From Nitrospira defluvii (GTDB lineage: Bacteria > Nitrospirota > Nitrospiria > Nitrospirales > Nitrospiraceae): 64,000 bases of DNA. Below, piece by piece: positions 42,338-52,198 of this stretch; the first letter of the stretch is position 1, and every line of letters starts with the position of its first letter. Below the pieces are notes generated by a model. The model ran no database searches. It saw only the letters and a program-made list of their open reading frames with translations, and was not told the DNA's origin. The stretch spans positions 310,001 through 374,000 of the forward strand of contig WYAX01000012.1 of the NCBI GenBank assembly GCA_011525625.1, written 5' to 3'. Position numbers and translations under genes: made by a program.

Positions 42338-43321
42338 GTGACGGAACGGAAGCCGCTGACTCGTTCGAAAGTCGGAGTGTTGATGGGAGGGCAGTCGTCC
42401 GAACGCGACGTGTCGCTGAAAACCGGCGAGGCCGTCTATCGCTCGCTGGTGCGCAGCGGGTACGACGCGGTGGCCATCGATGTCAGTCCCACTCTGTCGT
42501 CCACCTTGCAGGAACAGGGAGTCGAGATTGCCTTTCTCGCGTTGCACGGGCCTGGTGGCGAGGATGGCGCGATTCAGGGATTCCTGGAGACGATCGGCAT
42601 GCCCTACACGGGGTCCGGTGTGCGAGCGAGCGCGATCGGCATGCACAAGGTGGTGACCAAGACGGAGTTGGCGGCCCATGGCATTCCTGTGCCGCGCGGC
42701 ACCGTGGTGCGGCGTGGAACGGTGCCGACGTTGAACCGTATCCTGGCGAGCTGCAAGCTGAAGCTCCCGATCGTCGTGAAGCCGCCAAGTCAGGGGTCGA
42801 CGATCGGGGTGACCATTGTTCGGAAGCCCACGCAGTGGAAAGCGGCCTTGCGGGTTGCCCATCGATATGAGGCGGAAGCGATGGTGGAAGCGTATATTCC
42901 CGGACACGAAGTGACCGTGTCCCTCTTGGGCGGTGCGGACGGGGCGGTGACCGGCCTTCCCGCGGTGGAGATTGTGGCGCCGGATGGATTTTACGACTTC
43001 TCGGCGAAATATGAGAAAGGCCGGACACAGTACTTGTGTCCCGCGCCGCTTTCCGCCGCCGTGACCAAGCAGATCACGCAGTTGGCCATTCAGACCTATC
43101 ACGCATTGGGCTGCAGCGGAGCGGCGCGGGTGGACTTTCGCATCACCCCCAAGGGCAAGCCCTATGTGTTGGAAATCAACACGGTGCCGGGGATGACCGA
43201 GACGAGTCTCCTGCCGATGGCGGCGGGCACAGCGGGCCTGTCGTACGATGTATTGACGGAACGCATCCTTCAATCCGCGCTCCGGCGGGCCGGGGCGGGA
43301 ACGTTTCGAGCCGTGAGGTAG
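42338..43321 (+). CDS. ddl: D-alanine--D-alanine ligase
   Basis: About 327 residues; GTG 42338 has AAAGGA at 42325-42330, while GTG 42332 is an in-frame alternative. ATP-grasp enzyme that makes the D-Ala-D-Ala dipeptide used by MurF. Landmarks: VLMGGQSSERDVSLKTG, ALHGPGGEDGAIQG, MPYTGSGVRASAIGMHK, IVVKPPSQGSTIGV and EINTVPGMTETSLLP. The tyrosine and serine residues of the omega loop are as in D-Ala-D-Ala, not D-Ala-D-Lac, ligases as far as I can judge. Confidence 0.95.
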   Translation: MTERKPLTRSKVGVLMGGQSSERDVSLKTGEAVYRSLVRSGYDAVAIDVSPTLSSTLQEQGVEIAFLALHGPGGEDGAIQGFLETIGMPYTGSGVRASAIGMHKVVTKTELAAHGIPVPRGTVVRRGTVPTLNRILASCKLKLPIVVKPPSQGSTIGVTIVRKPTQWKAALRVAHRYEAEAMVEAYIPGHEVTVSLLGGADGAVTGLPAVEIVAPDGFYDFSAKYEKGRTQYLCPAPLSAAVTKQITQLAIQTYHALGCSGAARVDFRITPKGKPYVLEINTVPGMTETSLLPMAAGTAGLSYDVLTERILQSALRRAGAGTFRAVR

Positions 43322-43323
43322 CG

Positions 43324-44193
43324 ATGTCGCTGGGGTGGCGCAAGGCGCGACCGAGCAAAGTCAGTCCCCGGGCGAACGCCCGGTCGGACTCGGGACAGGA
43401 TCGCCGCCGAGGAGTTGCGGCAGGCGGGTACTGGTCACGACTGGGCCGAGGTCTGCTCATCTCCCTTCGCGTGATCGCCACGGTGACGGTGTTGGTCGGC
43501 GGCTGTTCCGGGCTCTTTGTGCTGGCTCGTGAAATAGGGCCCCTGACGCGGGAATGGTTTCTGGTGCGGTCCGTGTCCGTGAACGGCCTGCACCACGTCA
43601 CGCGAAAAGAGGTGATCGGCCGGCTGGCGCTGAAGCCCGATACCGCGCTGTATTCCATCAATCCGACGTGGTTGGCGGACCGGGTCAAGACCCATCCCTG
43701 GATCAAGGATGCGACTGTGGTGTTAAAGCCGTTGCACGAGATTCATATCGACATCGTCGAGCGTGAGCCGGCGGTCGTCGTTCGGACGGTGGCCGAAAAT
43801 CTTCTGACCGATGCGGACGGGGTCCTGCTGGCGCATCTTGGGTCGAGCGACGATCCGATGCTGCCGATGTTGTCGGGAGTCGACGGCCGTCGCCTGGCAC
43901 AGGGCAAGGCGGAGGATCGTCGTCCCGTGCAAGTCGGCGCAGCCTTGGCGCGTATGGTGGCGCAGACCACCGGTGGACGGCCGGACATCAATGTGGGGAA
44001 TCTGAACAACCTTGTGGTGGTGGTGCAGGGTGTCACGTTTCAATTCAGTGAATCCTCGATGGATCAACAGTGGTCCCGGTTTCTCAAAATGCGGCCTGCG
44101 TTACGCGATGTGGCCTTTGACGGCGAGGGTGCCAGAGCGAACGAAATCGATCTTCGCTTTGCCGACCGCGTCATTGTTCGGGGAAGGGGGTGA
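43324..44193 (+). CDS. ftsQ: Cell division protein FtsQ
   Basis: 289 residues from ATG 43324, two bases after the ddl stop. A basic cytoplasmic tail (about 1-45), one membrane helix (about 48-70), then a POTRA domain beginning VRSVSVNGLHHVTRKEVIG and the beta domain (HPWIKDATVVLKPLHEIHI, VEREPAVVV). It recruits FtsL/FtsB-type partners and FtsWI. It overlaps ftsA by 4 bases, giving the usual ftsQ-ftsA-ftsZ order. Confidence 0.92.
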   Translation: MSLGWRKARPSKVSPRANARSDSGQDRRRGVAAGGYWSRLGRGLLISLRVIATVTVLVGGCSGLFVLAREIGPLTREWFLVRSVSVNGLHHVTRKEVIGRLALKPDTALYSINPTWLADRVKTHPWIKDATVVLKPLHEIHIDIVEREPAVVVRTVAENLLTDADGVLLAHLGSSDDPMLPMLSGVDGRRLAQGKAEDRRPVQVGAALARMVAQTTGGRPDINVGNLNNLVVVVQGVTFQFSESSMDQQWSRFLKMRPALRDVAFDGEGARANEIDLRFADRVIVRGRG

Positions 44194-45434
44194 GCCGAGT
44201 GTCTAAGCGGGATCATATCCTGGTCGGTCTCGATATCGGAACGACCAAGATTTGCGCGATTGTCGCCGAAGTGCCGGAGGAGGGCCCGCTGAACATCATC
44301 GGCGTCGGCTCCTGCCCTTCGCGTGGGCTTCGCAAGGGCGTCGTCGTCAACATCGAAAGCACCGTCGAGTCGATCAAGAAAGCGGTCGAAGAGGCGGAAC
44401 TCATGGCGGCCGTGCAGATCAATTCGGTCTATACAGGCATCGCCGGCAGCCACATTTCAGGAGAAAATCTCAAAGGCGTGGTGGCACTCAAGAAGCAGGA
44501 AGTGACCCGCGACGACATCAGTCGCGCCGTGGAGAGCGCCCGTACGCTGGCCGTCATTCCCCATGAACGGCGCATTTTGCACGTCCTCCCACGCGAATTC
44601 ATGGTCGACGATCAGGAAGGGGTCCGCGAGCCGCTGGGGATGTCGGGCAACCGGCTGGAGGTCAATGTTCATGTGATTACGGGGGCCGTGACCTCGGCGC
44701 AAAACATTATCAAGAGCGTGAATCGTGCGGGCCTCGATGTGGTGGACATCATTCTTCAGCCGCTTGCGTCGAGCGAAGCCGTCTTGAGCGCAGAAGAGCG
44801 CGAACTGGGCGTGGCGATGGTGGATCTGGGCGGTGGGACGACCGATCTCGCGATTTTCCTCGACGGCAGCATCAGGCATACGGCCGTGCTTCCGATCGGC
44901 GGGCAGAATCTGACGAAGGATTTGGCCATCGGGCTGTTGACCTCTCAAACCGACGCCGAAAAAATCAAAGTGCAACATGGCATTGCCCGCACCGAACTGG
45001 TGCACGGCCATCAGATGGTGGAAGTGCCCTCGGTCGGCGACCGTCCGCCGCGGCAATTTACGCGCCGCGACATCGCAGAAATTCTGGAACCGCGTGTTGA
45101 AGAAATGTTCGATCTGGTCAAGCGCGAAATCGTGCGAGCCGGATATGAAGGTATGCTCGGCGCAGGCGTCGTGATTACGGGCGGAACCTCGCTGCTGGAA
45201 GGCATGCCGGATGCGGCGGAACGCGGGTTGAATCTGCCGGCTCGGCGCGGCTCGCCGACAGGCATCGGCGGGTTACGGGATATCGTCAGCAACCCGATGC
45301 ATGCAACCGGGGTCGGGCTGTTACTCCACGCGCGTCAACATGCCGACAATTTGGAGGCTGCCGGCATGCGTCATGGCAAAGGGCTCGGGAAAGTGTTCGA
45401 TCGCATGCGATCGTGGATGTTCGAATTCTTCTAA
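44190..45434 (+). CDS. ftsA: Cell division protein FtsA
   Basis: 414 residues, actin-like ATPase. GTG start overlapping the ftsQ stop. Landmarks: [17 protein letters not shown] (phosphate 1), the SHI-type 1C domain around [28 protein letters not shown] (phosphate 2) and [13 protein letters not shown]. The C-terminal end ([11 protein letters not shown]) is an amphipathic membrane-targeting helix. It tethers FtsZ to the inner membrane. Confidence 0.96.
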   Translation: MSRVSKRDHILVGLDIGTTKICAIVAEVPEEGPLNIIGVGSCPSRGLRKGVVVNIESTVESIKKAVEEAELMAAVQINSVYTGIAGSHISGENLKGVVALKKQEVTRDDISRAVESARTLAVIPHERRILHVLPREFMVDDQEGVREPLGMSGNRLEVNVHVITGAVTSAQNIIKSVNRAGLDVVDIILQPLASSEAVLSAEERELGVAMVDLGGGTTDLAIFLDGSIRHTAVLPIGGQNLTKDLAIGLLTSQTDAEKIKVQHGIARTELVHGHQMVEVPSVGDRPPRQFTRRDIAEILEPRVEEMFDLVKREIVRAGYEGMLGAGVVITGGTSLLEGMPDAAERGLNLPARRGSPTGIGGLRDIVSNPMHATGVGLLLHARQHADNLEAAGMRHGKGLGKVFDRMRSWMFEFF

Positions 45435-45492
45435 TTTTCGCGGTCGGCGTTACGCCGGGTCCGCGCCATCGCCAAGGAAGGGAGGTGCCACG

Positions 45493-46695
45493 ATGTTTTC
45501 ATTTCAAGAGGAGCCGCAATCGCCCGTTCGCATCAAAGTGATCGGGGTCGGAGGCGCGGGGTGCAATGCCGTGAATACGATGATTACCGGCGGATTGTGC
45601 CGAGTCGACTTTGTGGCGGCCAATACGGACGTACAGGCGCTCGAACGGTCGCAGGCGTCGTATAAAATTCAAATCGGTCCCGAGCGGACGCGCGGTCTTG
45701 GAGCCGGCGCCAAACCCGAAGTCGGACGTGATGCGGCGTTGGAAAGTAAAGACGAGATTCGCGAGAGTCTGGTCGGTGCGGACATGGTGTTTGTGACCGC
45801 CGGCATGGGCGGAGGCACCGGGACCGGTGCCGCGCCGATCGTCGCGAGCATTGCGCGTGAACTGGGCATTCTGACCGTCGCCGTCGTGACGAAGCCCTTT
45901 CAATATGAAGGTCATCGCCGGATGAGCCACGCCGAGGAAGGCATCCGCGATCTCGGTCGCCACGTCGATACGCTGCTGATCATTCCGAATCAACGGTTGC
46001 TGGGCATCGTGGACAAGGCGACGCCCTTGCTGGATGCGTTCAAGGTGGCGGACGATGTATTGCGGCAAGCCATTCAGGGCATCGCCGACGTCATCACGAC
46101 AACCGGACTGGTGAATGTGGATTTTGCCGATGTGCGGACCATCATGGCACATACGGGTCGCGCGGTGATGGGCATGGGCATCGGGCGCGGCGCGAATCGG
46201 GCGCAGGAAGCGGCGCAAAAGGCGATTTGCAGCCCGCTCTTGGAAGAGGGGAGCGTGGAAGGGGCCCGCGGGGTGTTGCTGAACATTACCGGTGGCCCGA
46301 ACATGTCGCTGCACGAAGTGGAGGAAGCGGCGTCGATCGTGCAACATGCGGCGGATGCCGAAGCGAATATCATCGTCGGGCAGGTCATCAATCCGGAGAT
46401 CGGCGATGACTTTATTGTGACGGTTATTGCGACGGGATTCGAGCGAGAAGAGCAACCGGCCGCTCGACCGGCTGCTGCCGCCGAGCGCCCTGCCGCGAGA
46501 ACGCCCAACGGACGCCCCGCGCAGCAGGTGCTGACCGGTGTGCATGCCGCCGCATCGGACCGGCCCATCAAGGACATCGATCGGCCGACGTTCCTTCGTC
46601 GACTGGGTGAGACGCGGGAAGCGGTTGAGCGGATTGCGGTAGGCGGCGACGATGAGTGGGATGTGCCGACGTTCCTGAGGAAACAGGCCGACTAA
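45493..46695 (+). CDS. ftsZ: Cell division protein FtsZ
   Basis: 400 residues from ATG 45493 with GGGAGGTG just upstream. Tubulin-like GTPase: [15 protein letters not shown], the tubulin signature [15 protein letters not shown] and the [10 protein letters not shown]-type T7 region ([18 protein letters not shown]). An Ala/Arg/Pro-rich linker leads to the C-terminal peptide DVPTFLRKQ, which binds FtsA. It is the last gene of the dcw cluster proper; pgeF follows after 41 bases. Confidence 0.97.
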   Translation: MFSFQEEPQSPVRIKVIGVGGAGCNAVNTMITGGLCRVDFVAANTDVQALERSQASYKIQIGPERTRGLGAGAKPEVGRDAALESKDEIRESLVGADMVFVTAGMGGGTGTGAAPIVASIARELGILTVAVVTKPFQYEGHRRMSHAEEGIRDLGRHVDTLLIIPNQRLLGIVDKATPLLDAFKVADDVLRQAIQGIADVITTTGLVNVDFADVRTIMAHTGRAVMGMGIGRGANRAQEAAQKAICSPLLEEGSVEGARGVLLNITGGPNMSLHEVEEAASIVQHAADAEANIIVGQVINPEIGDDFIVTVIATGFEREEQPAARPAAAAERPAARTPNGRPAQQVLTGVHAAASDRPIKDIDRPTFLRRLGETREAVERIAVGGDDEWDVPTFLRKQAD

Positions 46696-46736
46696 GCGGT
46701 CGCGGATCTCTAGCGTGGTGAGGGGCGGAAAGGACG

Positions 46737-47474
46737 ATGACGTCTGAGGTGATCACTGTTGCTTCGTTTGCGACCGATGCGGACGGGGTGGAGCACTTTT
46801 TCGGGACGCGGGCATCCGGCCCGTCGGTGACGCCGGGTCGTGCTTCTTCGCTCCCGGCCGGGCGTCATGAGGTCACGGCTCCCGTCATGGTCTCCGTCAA
46901 GCAGGTACACGGCACCGACGCGTTGGTGGTGGATCAGCCCGTGCAGCAGGGGGCCACCTTCGAGGGAGGTTGGGATGCGCTGGTGACCGATCAACCGGGG
47001 GTGATGGTGACCGTGCGGACCGCAGACTGCGTTCCTGTACTCTTGCACGATCCCGGTCGCCGGGTGGTCGCCGCGATCCATGCGGGATGGCGGGGAGCGG
47101 TCGCTGGGATTGTGCCAAGGACGGTGGCGCTGCTGGTGGATCGGTTTGGTGCCACCGTTGAGGGATTGCGAATGGCGATCGGGCCTTCGGCCGGACCCTG
47201 TTGTTACGAAGTCGACGAGCCGGTTTTGTCGAAGCTGCGCGAGGTGTGTCCTGGGTGGGAATCGGTGGTGAAGCCGGTGGCCGCAAATAAGGCACACCTC
47301 GATCTGCGCGCGTTCGTCCGTCTGCAGGCGCTGACCGACGGTCTACAGACGGAACGCATCGCCATGGTGAATGCCTGCACGATCTGCCAGCCCGATGTAT
47401 TTTTCAGCTACCGTCGTGATGGCGTGGTGAAAGCCACGATGGTCAGCGGGATCGCACTCCTGCCGGGCCGGTAA
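46737..47474 (+). CDS. pgeF: Peptidoglycan editing factor PgeF (laccase-domain purine nucleosidase/oxidase family)
   Basis: 245 residues, YfiH/DUF152 family. The metal-site residues are present: the histidine in VKQVHGTDAL, the cysteine in VRTADCVPVLL and the histidine in AIHAGWRGAVAGI; SAGPCCYEVDEP follows. In E. coli PgeF prevents L-Ser misincorporation into peptidoglycan precursors, and other members act on nucleosides. Its position after ftsZ fits a cell-wall role and is common in this type of gene order. Confidence 0.92.
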   Translation: MTSEVITVASFATDADGVEHFFGTRASGPSVTPGRASSLPAGRHEVTAPVMVSVKQVHGTDALVVDQPVQQGATFEGGWDALVTDQPGVMVTVRTADCVPVLLHDPGRRVVAAIHAGWRGAVAGIVPRTVALLVDRFGATVEGLRMAIGPSAGPCCYEVDEPVLSKLREVCPGWESVVKPVAANKAHLDLRAFVRLQALTDGLQTERIAMVNACTICQPDVFFSYRRDGVVKATMVSGIALLPGR

Positions 47475-47573
47475 CCCCGTTGCGGTATGATGTCGGGCCC
47501 CTGAATGGGACCGGAGGGTGGACCCGATGAATCTATTGAGACAATGGGACCGGCGGCATCCTCAAGGCACAGC

Positions 47574-48281
47574 ATGGATACAGGACAGGACACGATTGCC
47601 GCCCGAGTACGCCTGGTGATGGACGAGATTCGTCGCGCCGCCGAGCGGGCCGGGCGCGCGCCCGAGACCGTGCGACTCGTCGCTGCGTCCAAAGCCGTCC
47701 CGGTCGAACGGCTCAGGGAAGCGGTGGATGCAGGGATTCGACATTTTGGCGAAAACCGGCTGCAGGAAGCGCTTCCCAAAATCGACCAACTCGGTCGTGA
47801 CGGGGTCGTCTGGCACTTTATCGGCACCCTGCAACGGCGAAAGGTGAAGTCTGTGGTCGGCCGGTTCGAGACGATTCATTCGGTCGATAGCCTCCCCTTG
47901 GCGGAGGAGATCGATCGGCAGGCCCAGGCTGCGGGGCTGCGGCAACGTGTATTGTTGGAGGTGAATCTCGGGGGCGAGCTCAGTAAGGGAGGATTTGCGC
48001 CGCCGGTCCTGGGTGATCTTCTGCCGGTGTTGAATGACCTTGCCCATCTGGACGTTCGCGGCCTGATGGCCATTCCTCCGCCTACGGTGACGGCAGAGGA
48101 GGCTCGTCCATACTTTCGCCAACTGCGAGAACTCGCCCAAGCATTGACAGGGCACGGTTGCCGGAACATTAATATGCAGGAATTGTCGATGGGGATGTCG
48201 CACGACTACCCTGTGGCCGTCGAAGAAGGGGCGACCTACGTGCGGGTGGGTACGGCATTGTTTGGTGCGCGGGGTGAGTAG
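47574..48281 (+). CDS. yggS: PLP homeostasis protein, YggS/PROSC family
   Basis: 235 residues from ATG 47574, with CAAGG just upstream. A TIM-barrel PLP-binding protein without known catalysis. The PLP lysine is in LVAASKAVP, followed by FGENRLQEALPKI, HFIGTLQRRKVK and the C-terminal LSMGMSHDYPVAVEEGATYVR-type phosphate-binding loop. It buffers PLP for enzymes of amino-acid metabolism. It lies between pgeF and proC, a widespread arrangement. Confidence 0.94.
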   Translation: MDTGQDTIAARVRLVMDEIRRAAERAGRAPETVRLVAASKAVPVERLREAVDAGIRHFGENRLQEALPKIDQLGRDGVVWHFIGTLQRRKVKSVVGRFETIHSVDSLPLAEEIDRQAQAAGLRQRVLLEVNLGGELSKGGFAPPVLGDLLPVLNDLAHLDVRGLMAIPPPTVTAEEARPYFRQLRELAQALTGHGCRNINMQELSMGMSHDYPVAVEEGATYVRVGTALFGARGE

Positions 48282-48285
48282 CGGA

Positions 48286-49092
48286 ATGAGGAACAAGTCG
48301 ATCGCGTTTCTCGGCGGCGGGCAAATGGCTGAGGCCTTGATCGGCGGGTTGGTGGCGTCGCAGGCGGCTCATCCCGAGGCCATCTGTGCCACGGATCCAA
48401 TGGCGGCCCGGCGCGATCTCCTGAAGTCACGGTTCGGCATTCGAGTCGGCGAGGAGAACGTCGCGGCGGTTCGTGAGGCCGACCTCATTGTCTTGGCGAT
48501 CAAGCCTCAGGCGATGCCGGCCGTCCTGAGCGATGTCGGACCGGCGCTTTCCGGAAAGTTAGTCGTATCTATCGCTGCCGGGGTGACGGTCGCCTGGATT
48601 CGCGAACGAGTCGCGCAGCCGCGAGCTCTTGTCCGTGCCATGCCGAATACGCCTGCCTTGGTGCGTGAAGGCGTGACGGCATTGGCCTATCAGCCGGATC
48701 TTTCCGCGGACGACGTCAGGGCAGTGCGGAGTCTGTTCGAAGCCGTGGGATCGGTGGTTGCGGTCGAAGAGCGGCTCATGGACGCGGTGACTGGGTTGAG
48801 CGGAAGCGGTCCGGCCTATGTGTTTGTTGCCATCGAGGCGTTGGCCGACGGTGGGGTGAAGATGGGACTGCCGAGAGCGACGGCTCAATTGTTAGCGGCA
48901 CAGACGGTACTCGGCGCGGCACGGATGGTCTTGGAGCGGGGCGAGCATCCGGCCCTGTTGAAGGATCAGGTGGCCTCCCCGGGGGGCACGACCATCGCCG
49001 GGTTGCATCAGTTGGAAGTCGGAGGCATGCGGGGGTGTGTGATGGCGGCCGTCGAGGCGGCGACGAAACGTTCACAGGAGTTGGGACGCTGA
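48286..49092 (+). CDS. proC: Pyrroline-5-carboxylate reductase
   Basis: 268 residues from ATG 48286, four bases after the yggS stop. NAD(P)H-dependent last step of proline synthesis. N-terminal dinucleotide-binding IAFLGGGQMAEALIGGL, then KPQAMPAVL, VRAMPNTPALV, TGLSGSGPAYVF and the C-terminal SPGGTTIAGLHQLE, all typical. Its stop overlaps the yggT start by one base (TGATG). Confidence 0.95.
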   Translation: MRNKSIAFLGGGQMAEALIGGLVASQAAHPEAICATDPMAARRDLLKSRFGIRVGEENVAAVREADLIVLAIKPQAMPAVLSDVGPALSGKLVVSIAAGVTVAWIRERVAQPRALVRAMPNTPALVREGVTALAYQPDLSADDVRAVRSLFEAVGSVVAVEERLMDAVTGLSGSGPAYVFVAIEALADGGVKMGLPRATAQLLAAQTVLGAARMVLERGEHPALLKDQVASPGGTTIAGLHQLEVGGMRGCVMAAVEAATKRSQELGR

Positions 49093-49388
49093 TGTTTGTC
49101 CTAGGCAATGTGTTGCAGGGTACGGCTACGGTCCTAGATACGGTCTTGTGGCTCTACATGTGGGTCATCATCGCCCGCGCGTTGATTTCGTGGGTCAATC
49201 CGGATCCGTGGAATCCGATTGTCCAGTTTCTGGAGCGGGCGACGGAGCCGGTGCTCACGCCCATCCGTCGTCTGATCGGATGGCGGATGGGCATGGACCT
49301 TTCGCCGATGATTGCGATCCTGATCCTTGTCTTTTTGCAATATGCCGTGGTTCAATCGTTGAGGGATATCGCCCTGCGGATGCACTAA
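49092..49388 (+). CDS. YggT family membrane protein
   Basis: 98 residues with a single YGGT module: two membrane helices (about 10-32 and 70-92) flanking ALISWVNPDPWNPIVQFLERATEPVLTPIRR-type loop landmarks (NPDPWNPIVQFL, PVLTPIRRLI). E. coli YggT has two such modules. The family is linked to cell-envelope and osmotic functions and, in cyanobacteria, to thylakoid or division positioning. Translationally coupled to proC and followed by divIVA, as in many bacteria. Confidence 0.88.
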   Translation: MFVLGNVLQGTATVLDTVLWLYMWVIIARALISWVNPDPWNPIVQFLERATEPVLTPIRRLIGWRMGMDLSPMIAILILVFLQYAVVQSLRDIALRMH

Positions 49389-49409
49389 CTGTCGAGCACG
49401 AGGTGTCGC

Positions 49410-49922
49410 ATGAAAATCACTCCCATCGACATTCAGCAGATGGTTTTCCAGGTGAAGTTCCGGGGGTACGACCGGGATGAAGTGAACCGCTTTCTTGAGG
49501 AGTTGGCGCTCACGGTGGAGAATGCCAACCGGGAAAACAGTCTGCTCCGGGAGAAACTCACCGCGACCGAGCAGCAGGTGGCCGATCTGCGACGCACGGA
49601 AGCGACGCTGTCCAATACGCTGGTGTCTGCCCAGACGCTGGCTGAAGATGTGAAACGCTCGGCCCAGCGGGAGGCTGATCTGATCGTCAAGGAAGCGGAA
49701 CTCAAAGCGAGCGAGATCATCCGTCAGGCTCGGGTGAGCCTCACCGAGATGCAGCGGGGCGTCGCGGATCTTCAAAAGCAACGCCTGATGATGGTGGAAC
49801 GGTTCCGGTCGACGCTGCGCTCCTTCGAGCGGATGCTGGAGGTCGAGGAAAGCGATGCGTATCAGGCGGATGCTGCGTCCGTCGAAGGGAAACTGGCCGG
49901 CGAATCAAGCCCTGCCCGGTGA
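49410..49922 (+). CDS. divIVA: DivIVA-domain protein
   Basis: 170 residues. The N-terminal DivIVA lipid-binding region is clear: TPIDIQQMVFQVKFRGYDRD, then EVNRFLEELALTVE, followed by a long coiled coil to about residue 130. The exposed phenylalanine/arginine region that inserts into curved membranes is only partly conserved. In Gram-positives DivIVA marks poles and septa; in diderms its role is less known. Its position next to the division cluster suggests a role in growth or division site placement. Confidence 0.88.
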   Translation: MKITPIDIQQMVFQVKFRGYDRDEVNRFLEELALTVENANRENSLLREKLTATEQQVADLRRTEATLSNTLVSAQTLAEDVKRSAQREADLIVKEAELKASEIIRQARVSLTEMQRGVADLQKQRLMMVERFRSTLRSFERMLEVEESDAYQADAASVEGKLAGESSPAR

Positions 49923-50037
49923 CACTCCTGCGCTCTTCGGCGCGACCCTCCGTCCTCTCTGATTTTCTCTGTCCGACGAACACGGTGCGTGTTTGTCACT
50001 GCTCCTTTTTACGCCTCCTGAGCGGAGACTCCTAATC

Positions 50038-51168
50038 ATGGCCACACACCCTCCACTTCAGTCGGCGCTGCAAGCGGCGGTGGACGACGGGACGTTTCCG
50101 GGCGCGGTGTTGGCCGTTCGGCTGCGCGGGGGGCTGGTCTTTGAAGGGGCTGCCGGCCTTCTCACTCCGAAAGTTCCGGGAGAGGTGGTGACGGTCGAGA
50201 CCTGTTATGACCTCGCGTCCCTGACCAAAGTCTTGGCGACCACCACAGCCCTGGTGCTCCTCGCGCAGCGCGGACTGCTGAAACTGGACGATCGGATCGA
50301 AGGGATTCTGAACGAACTTCGCGATCGTCCCATCGGTGCGGCGACGGTGCGGCACCTGCTCACACACAGTTCCGGGTTGCCGGGTTGGCGTCCCTACTAC
50401 GAACGGATTGCCGCGCGCGACGCGGCACAGCCCGGGTGTCTCGGGGGTGTGGCGACACGAGCGGCCGTCTTGGACTATATCGCCGCAGAAGAGTTGGTCT
50501 ATGAGCGGGGGACACGCAGCCTGTACAGCGATCTCGGATTCATGTTGCTGGGGCAGGTGGTGGAGCGGCTGTCCGGGGAGTCGCTCGACGAATTCTGTCG
50601 TGGCCAGATTTTCACGCCACTCGGCGCCAGCCCGCTCGCGTACCTCCCTCACGGGCGCACTCCGGCGGTCGCCGGATTCCCTGATGTGCGGAACGCGATT
50701 GCCCCGACGGAGGAAGATTCCTGGCGGGGGCGCACCTTGCGCGGGGAAGTGCACGATGAAAATGCCTATGCGCTGGGCGGCGTGGCCGGTCATGCCGGAT
50801 TGTTCGGTACGGCGCGGGCCGTGCTGGCGATCGCGCAGGCTTGGATGGACGGTCGGCGGAAGCAGCCTGGGTTGTTGGCGCCAGACATGGTTGCGCTGTT
50901 CACGAGCAACAAGCAGGGAGTTCCGAATTCCAGTTGGGCCTTGGGTTGGGATACCCCGTCGGTCCGGTCCTCCTCAGGGACAAGGTTTTCCCCTGAGTCG
51001 TTCGGGCATCTTGGGTATACCGGAACGTCCTTGTGGATCGACCCGGTAAAGCAACTCGAGGTGGTGCTGCTCTCGAATCGGGTGCATCCCACGAGGCGCA
51101 ATGAGCAGATCCGGCTCTTCCGCCCTTTGATTCACGATCTGATCTGCCGGGAATTTTTGAAGGCCTAG
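50038..51168 (+). CDS. Serine hydrolase, beta-lactamase (class C) / EstB-like family
   Basis: 376 residues from ATG 50038. The serine-lysine motif S61-L-T-K64 (ASLTKV) and Y163-S-D165 in the second motif position are present, with a HLG sequence near the C-terminus as the third element. This set fits penicillin-binding-protein-like esterases and class C beta-lactamase relatives. There is no signal peptide, so it is probably cytoplasmic and an esterase or peptidase rather than a resistance enzyme. Its 3' end overlaps a minus-strand gene by 4 bases (convergent). Confidence 0.85.
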   Translation: MATHPPLQSALQAAVDDGTFPGAVLAVRLRGGLVFEGAAGLLTPKVPGEVVTVETCYDLASLTKVLATTTALVLLAQRGLLKLDDRIEGILNELRDRPIGAATVRHLLTHSSGLPGWRPYYERIAARDAAQPGCLGGVATRAAVLDYIAAEELVYERGTRSLYSDLGFMLLGQVVERLSGESLDEFCRGQIFTPLGASPLAYLPHGRTPAVAGFPDVRNAIAPTEEDSWRGRTLRGEVHDENAYALGGVAGHAGLFGTARAVLAIAQAWMDGRRKQPGLLAPDMVALFTSNKQGVPNSSWALGWDTPSVRSSSGTRFSPESFGHLGYTGTSLWIDPVKQLEVVLLSNRVHPTRRNEQIRLFRPLIHDLICREFLKA

Positions 51169-51485
51169 GCGGGAAGGTCTGGATAGTCGATCCAGGTTTC
51201 TTTCTCGGCGAGGTAGCGGCTGCCCTTGAAATTCAGGCGTGTGCGCAATCGAGTAAACCCCACGTTCCGGAGCTTCTCGACGACGGCCTTGACGGCGGCG
51301 CTCGTGGTCGGGTGCGCGGATCCCTCGACGGCATAGGCCTCATACGTGACCTTACCCGTATAGCCCGCCGCCACTCGATTGACCAGGATGGCCCGATTGA
51401 AATACCGGTCGCTTGGGTCGATCCCCTCGACTTGGTGCCGCTCGATCAATCCCTCTTTCTTGAAGAGGAGTGGGAGTCCGCTCAT
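51165..51485 (-). CDS. Small conserved protein of unknown function
   Basis: 106 residues from ATG 51485, with GGAGG 6 bases upstream on the minus strand. The frame is open further upstream, but that part has poor composition. LPLLFKKEGLIERHQVEGID, TGKVTYEAYAVEGSAHP and ETWIDYPDLPA are the most distinctive parts. No signal peptide, membrane helix or known motif. Convergent with the serine hydrolase and divergent from pgsA. Function unknown. Confidence 0.7.
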   Translation of the reverse strand: MSGLPLLFKKEGLIERHQVEGIDPSDRYFNRAILVNRVAAGYTGKVTYEAYAVEGSAHPTTSAAVKAVVEKLRNVGFTRLRTRLNFKGSRYLAEKETWIDYPDLPA

Positions 51486-51655
51486 ACACAACCTCCGTCG
51501 ATCATCGCCAGAGCCCGCCGTACGGGTCCCGATTATAGGGACCTGCCTTGTGGAGTGCAACCGTCGTTGACAAGGTTCCACGGGGTTTCTATGATGCGCG
51601 ATTCCTGCGGGGTTCTCAGTCAGCGGCGGCGACGAGCCGCACGCCATCCATCTCG

Positions 51656-52198
51656 ATGAATATGAACGTCCCGAACAGCCTGACGATGTTGCGGATCTTG
51701 TTGATCCCGGTCTATGTCGGATTGCTCAACTACGAACAATTCGACTATGCCCTGGCCACGCTGTTCATCGCCGGGGTGACGGATGCTCTCGACGGCATTA
51801 TCGCCCGGGTGGCCAATCAGCGGACCAGGCTTGGAGAAGTGTTGGATCCCCTGGCGGATAAACTCATGCTGACGACGGGATTCATTACCCTGTCCGTCAT
51901 GCACCTGGTTCCCCTCTGGCTGACGATTCTGGTCGCCAGCCGCGACTTGATGCTGATGCTGGGGGCTGCGGTCGCCCATTTCACTCACACGCAGGTCGAT
52001 ATCTCGCCGACTGTTCTGGGGAAGGTCACCACACTGGTTCAGTTGGCGACCCTGATCGCCGTCGTCTTTTTTGCCTCCCGGCGGCTCGATCTCGCTTCCC
52101 TTGATCCGCTTATCTACTTGATGGGCGGAGTCACGCTCATGTCCGGTTTGCACTATCTCTCCAGAGGGTACTTCCGCATTACCTCCAGCCAAGCCTAG
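51656..52198 (+). CDS. pgsA: CDP-diacylglycerol--glycerol-3-phosphate 3-phosphatidyltransferase
   Basis: 180 residues; ATG 51656 or the in-frame ATG 51662 may be used. Integral membrane enzyme for phosphatidylglycerol phosphate. The CDP-alcohol phosphotransferase motif fits D(x)2DG(x)2AR(x)8G(x)3D(x)3D exactly, from DALDGIIAR to DPLADK. Four to five membrane helices. NVPNSLTMLRILLIPVYV is the usual PgsA start. It is the housekeeping relative of the fused enzyme at 7074. Confidence 0.92.
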   Translation: MNMNVPNSLTMLRILLIPVYVGLLNYEQFDYALATLFIAGVTDALDGIIARVANQRTRLGEVLDPLADKLMLTTGFITLSVMHLVPLWLTILVASRDLMLMLGAAVAHFTHTQVDISPTVLGKVTTLVQLATLIAVVFFASRRLDLASLDPLIYLMGGVTLMSGLHYLSRGYFRITSSQA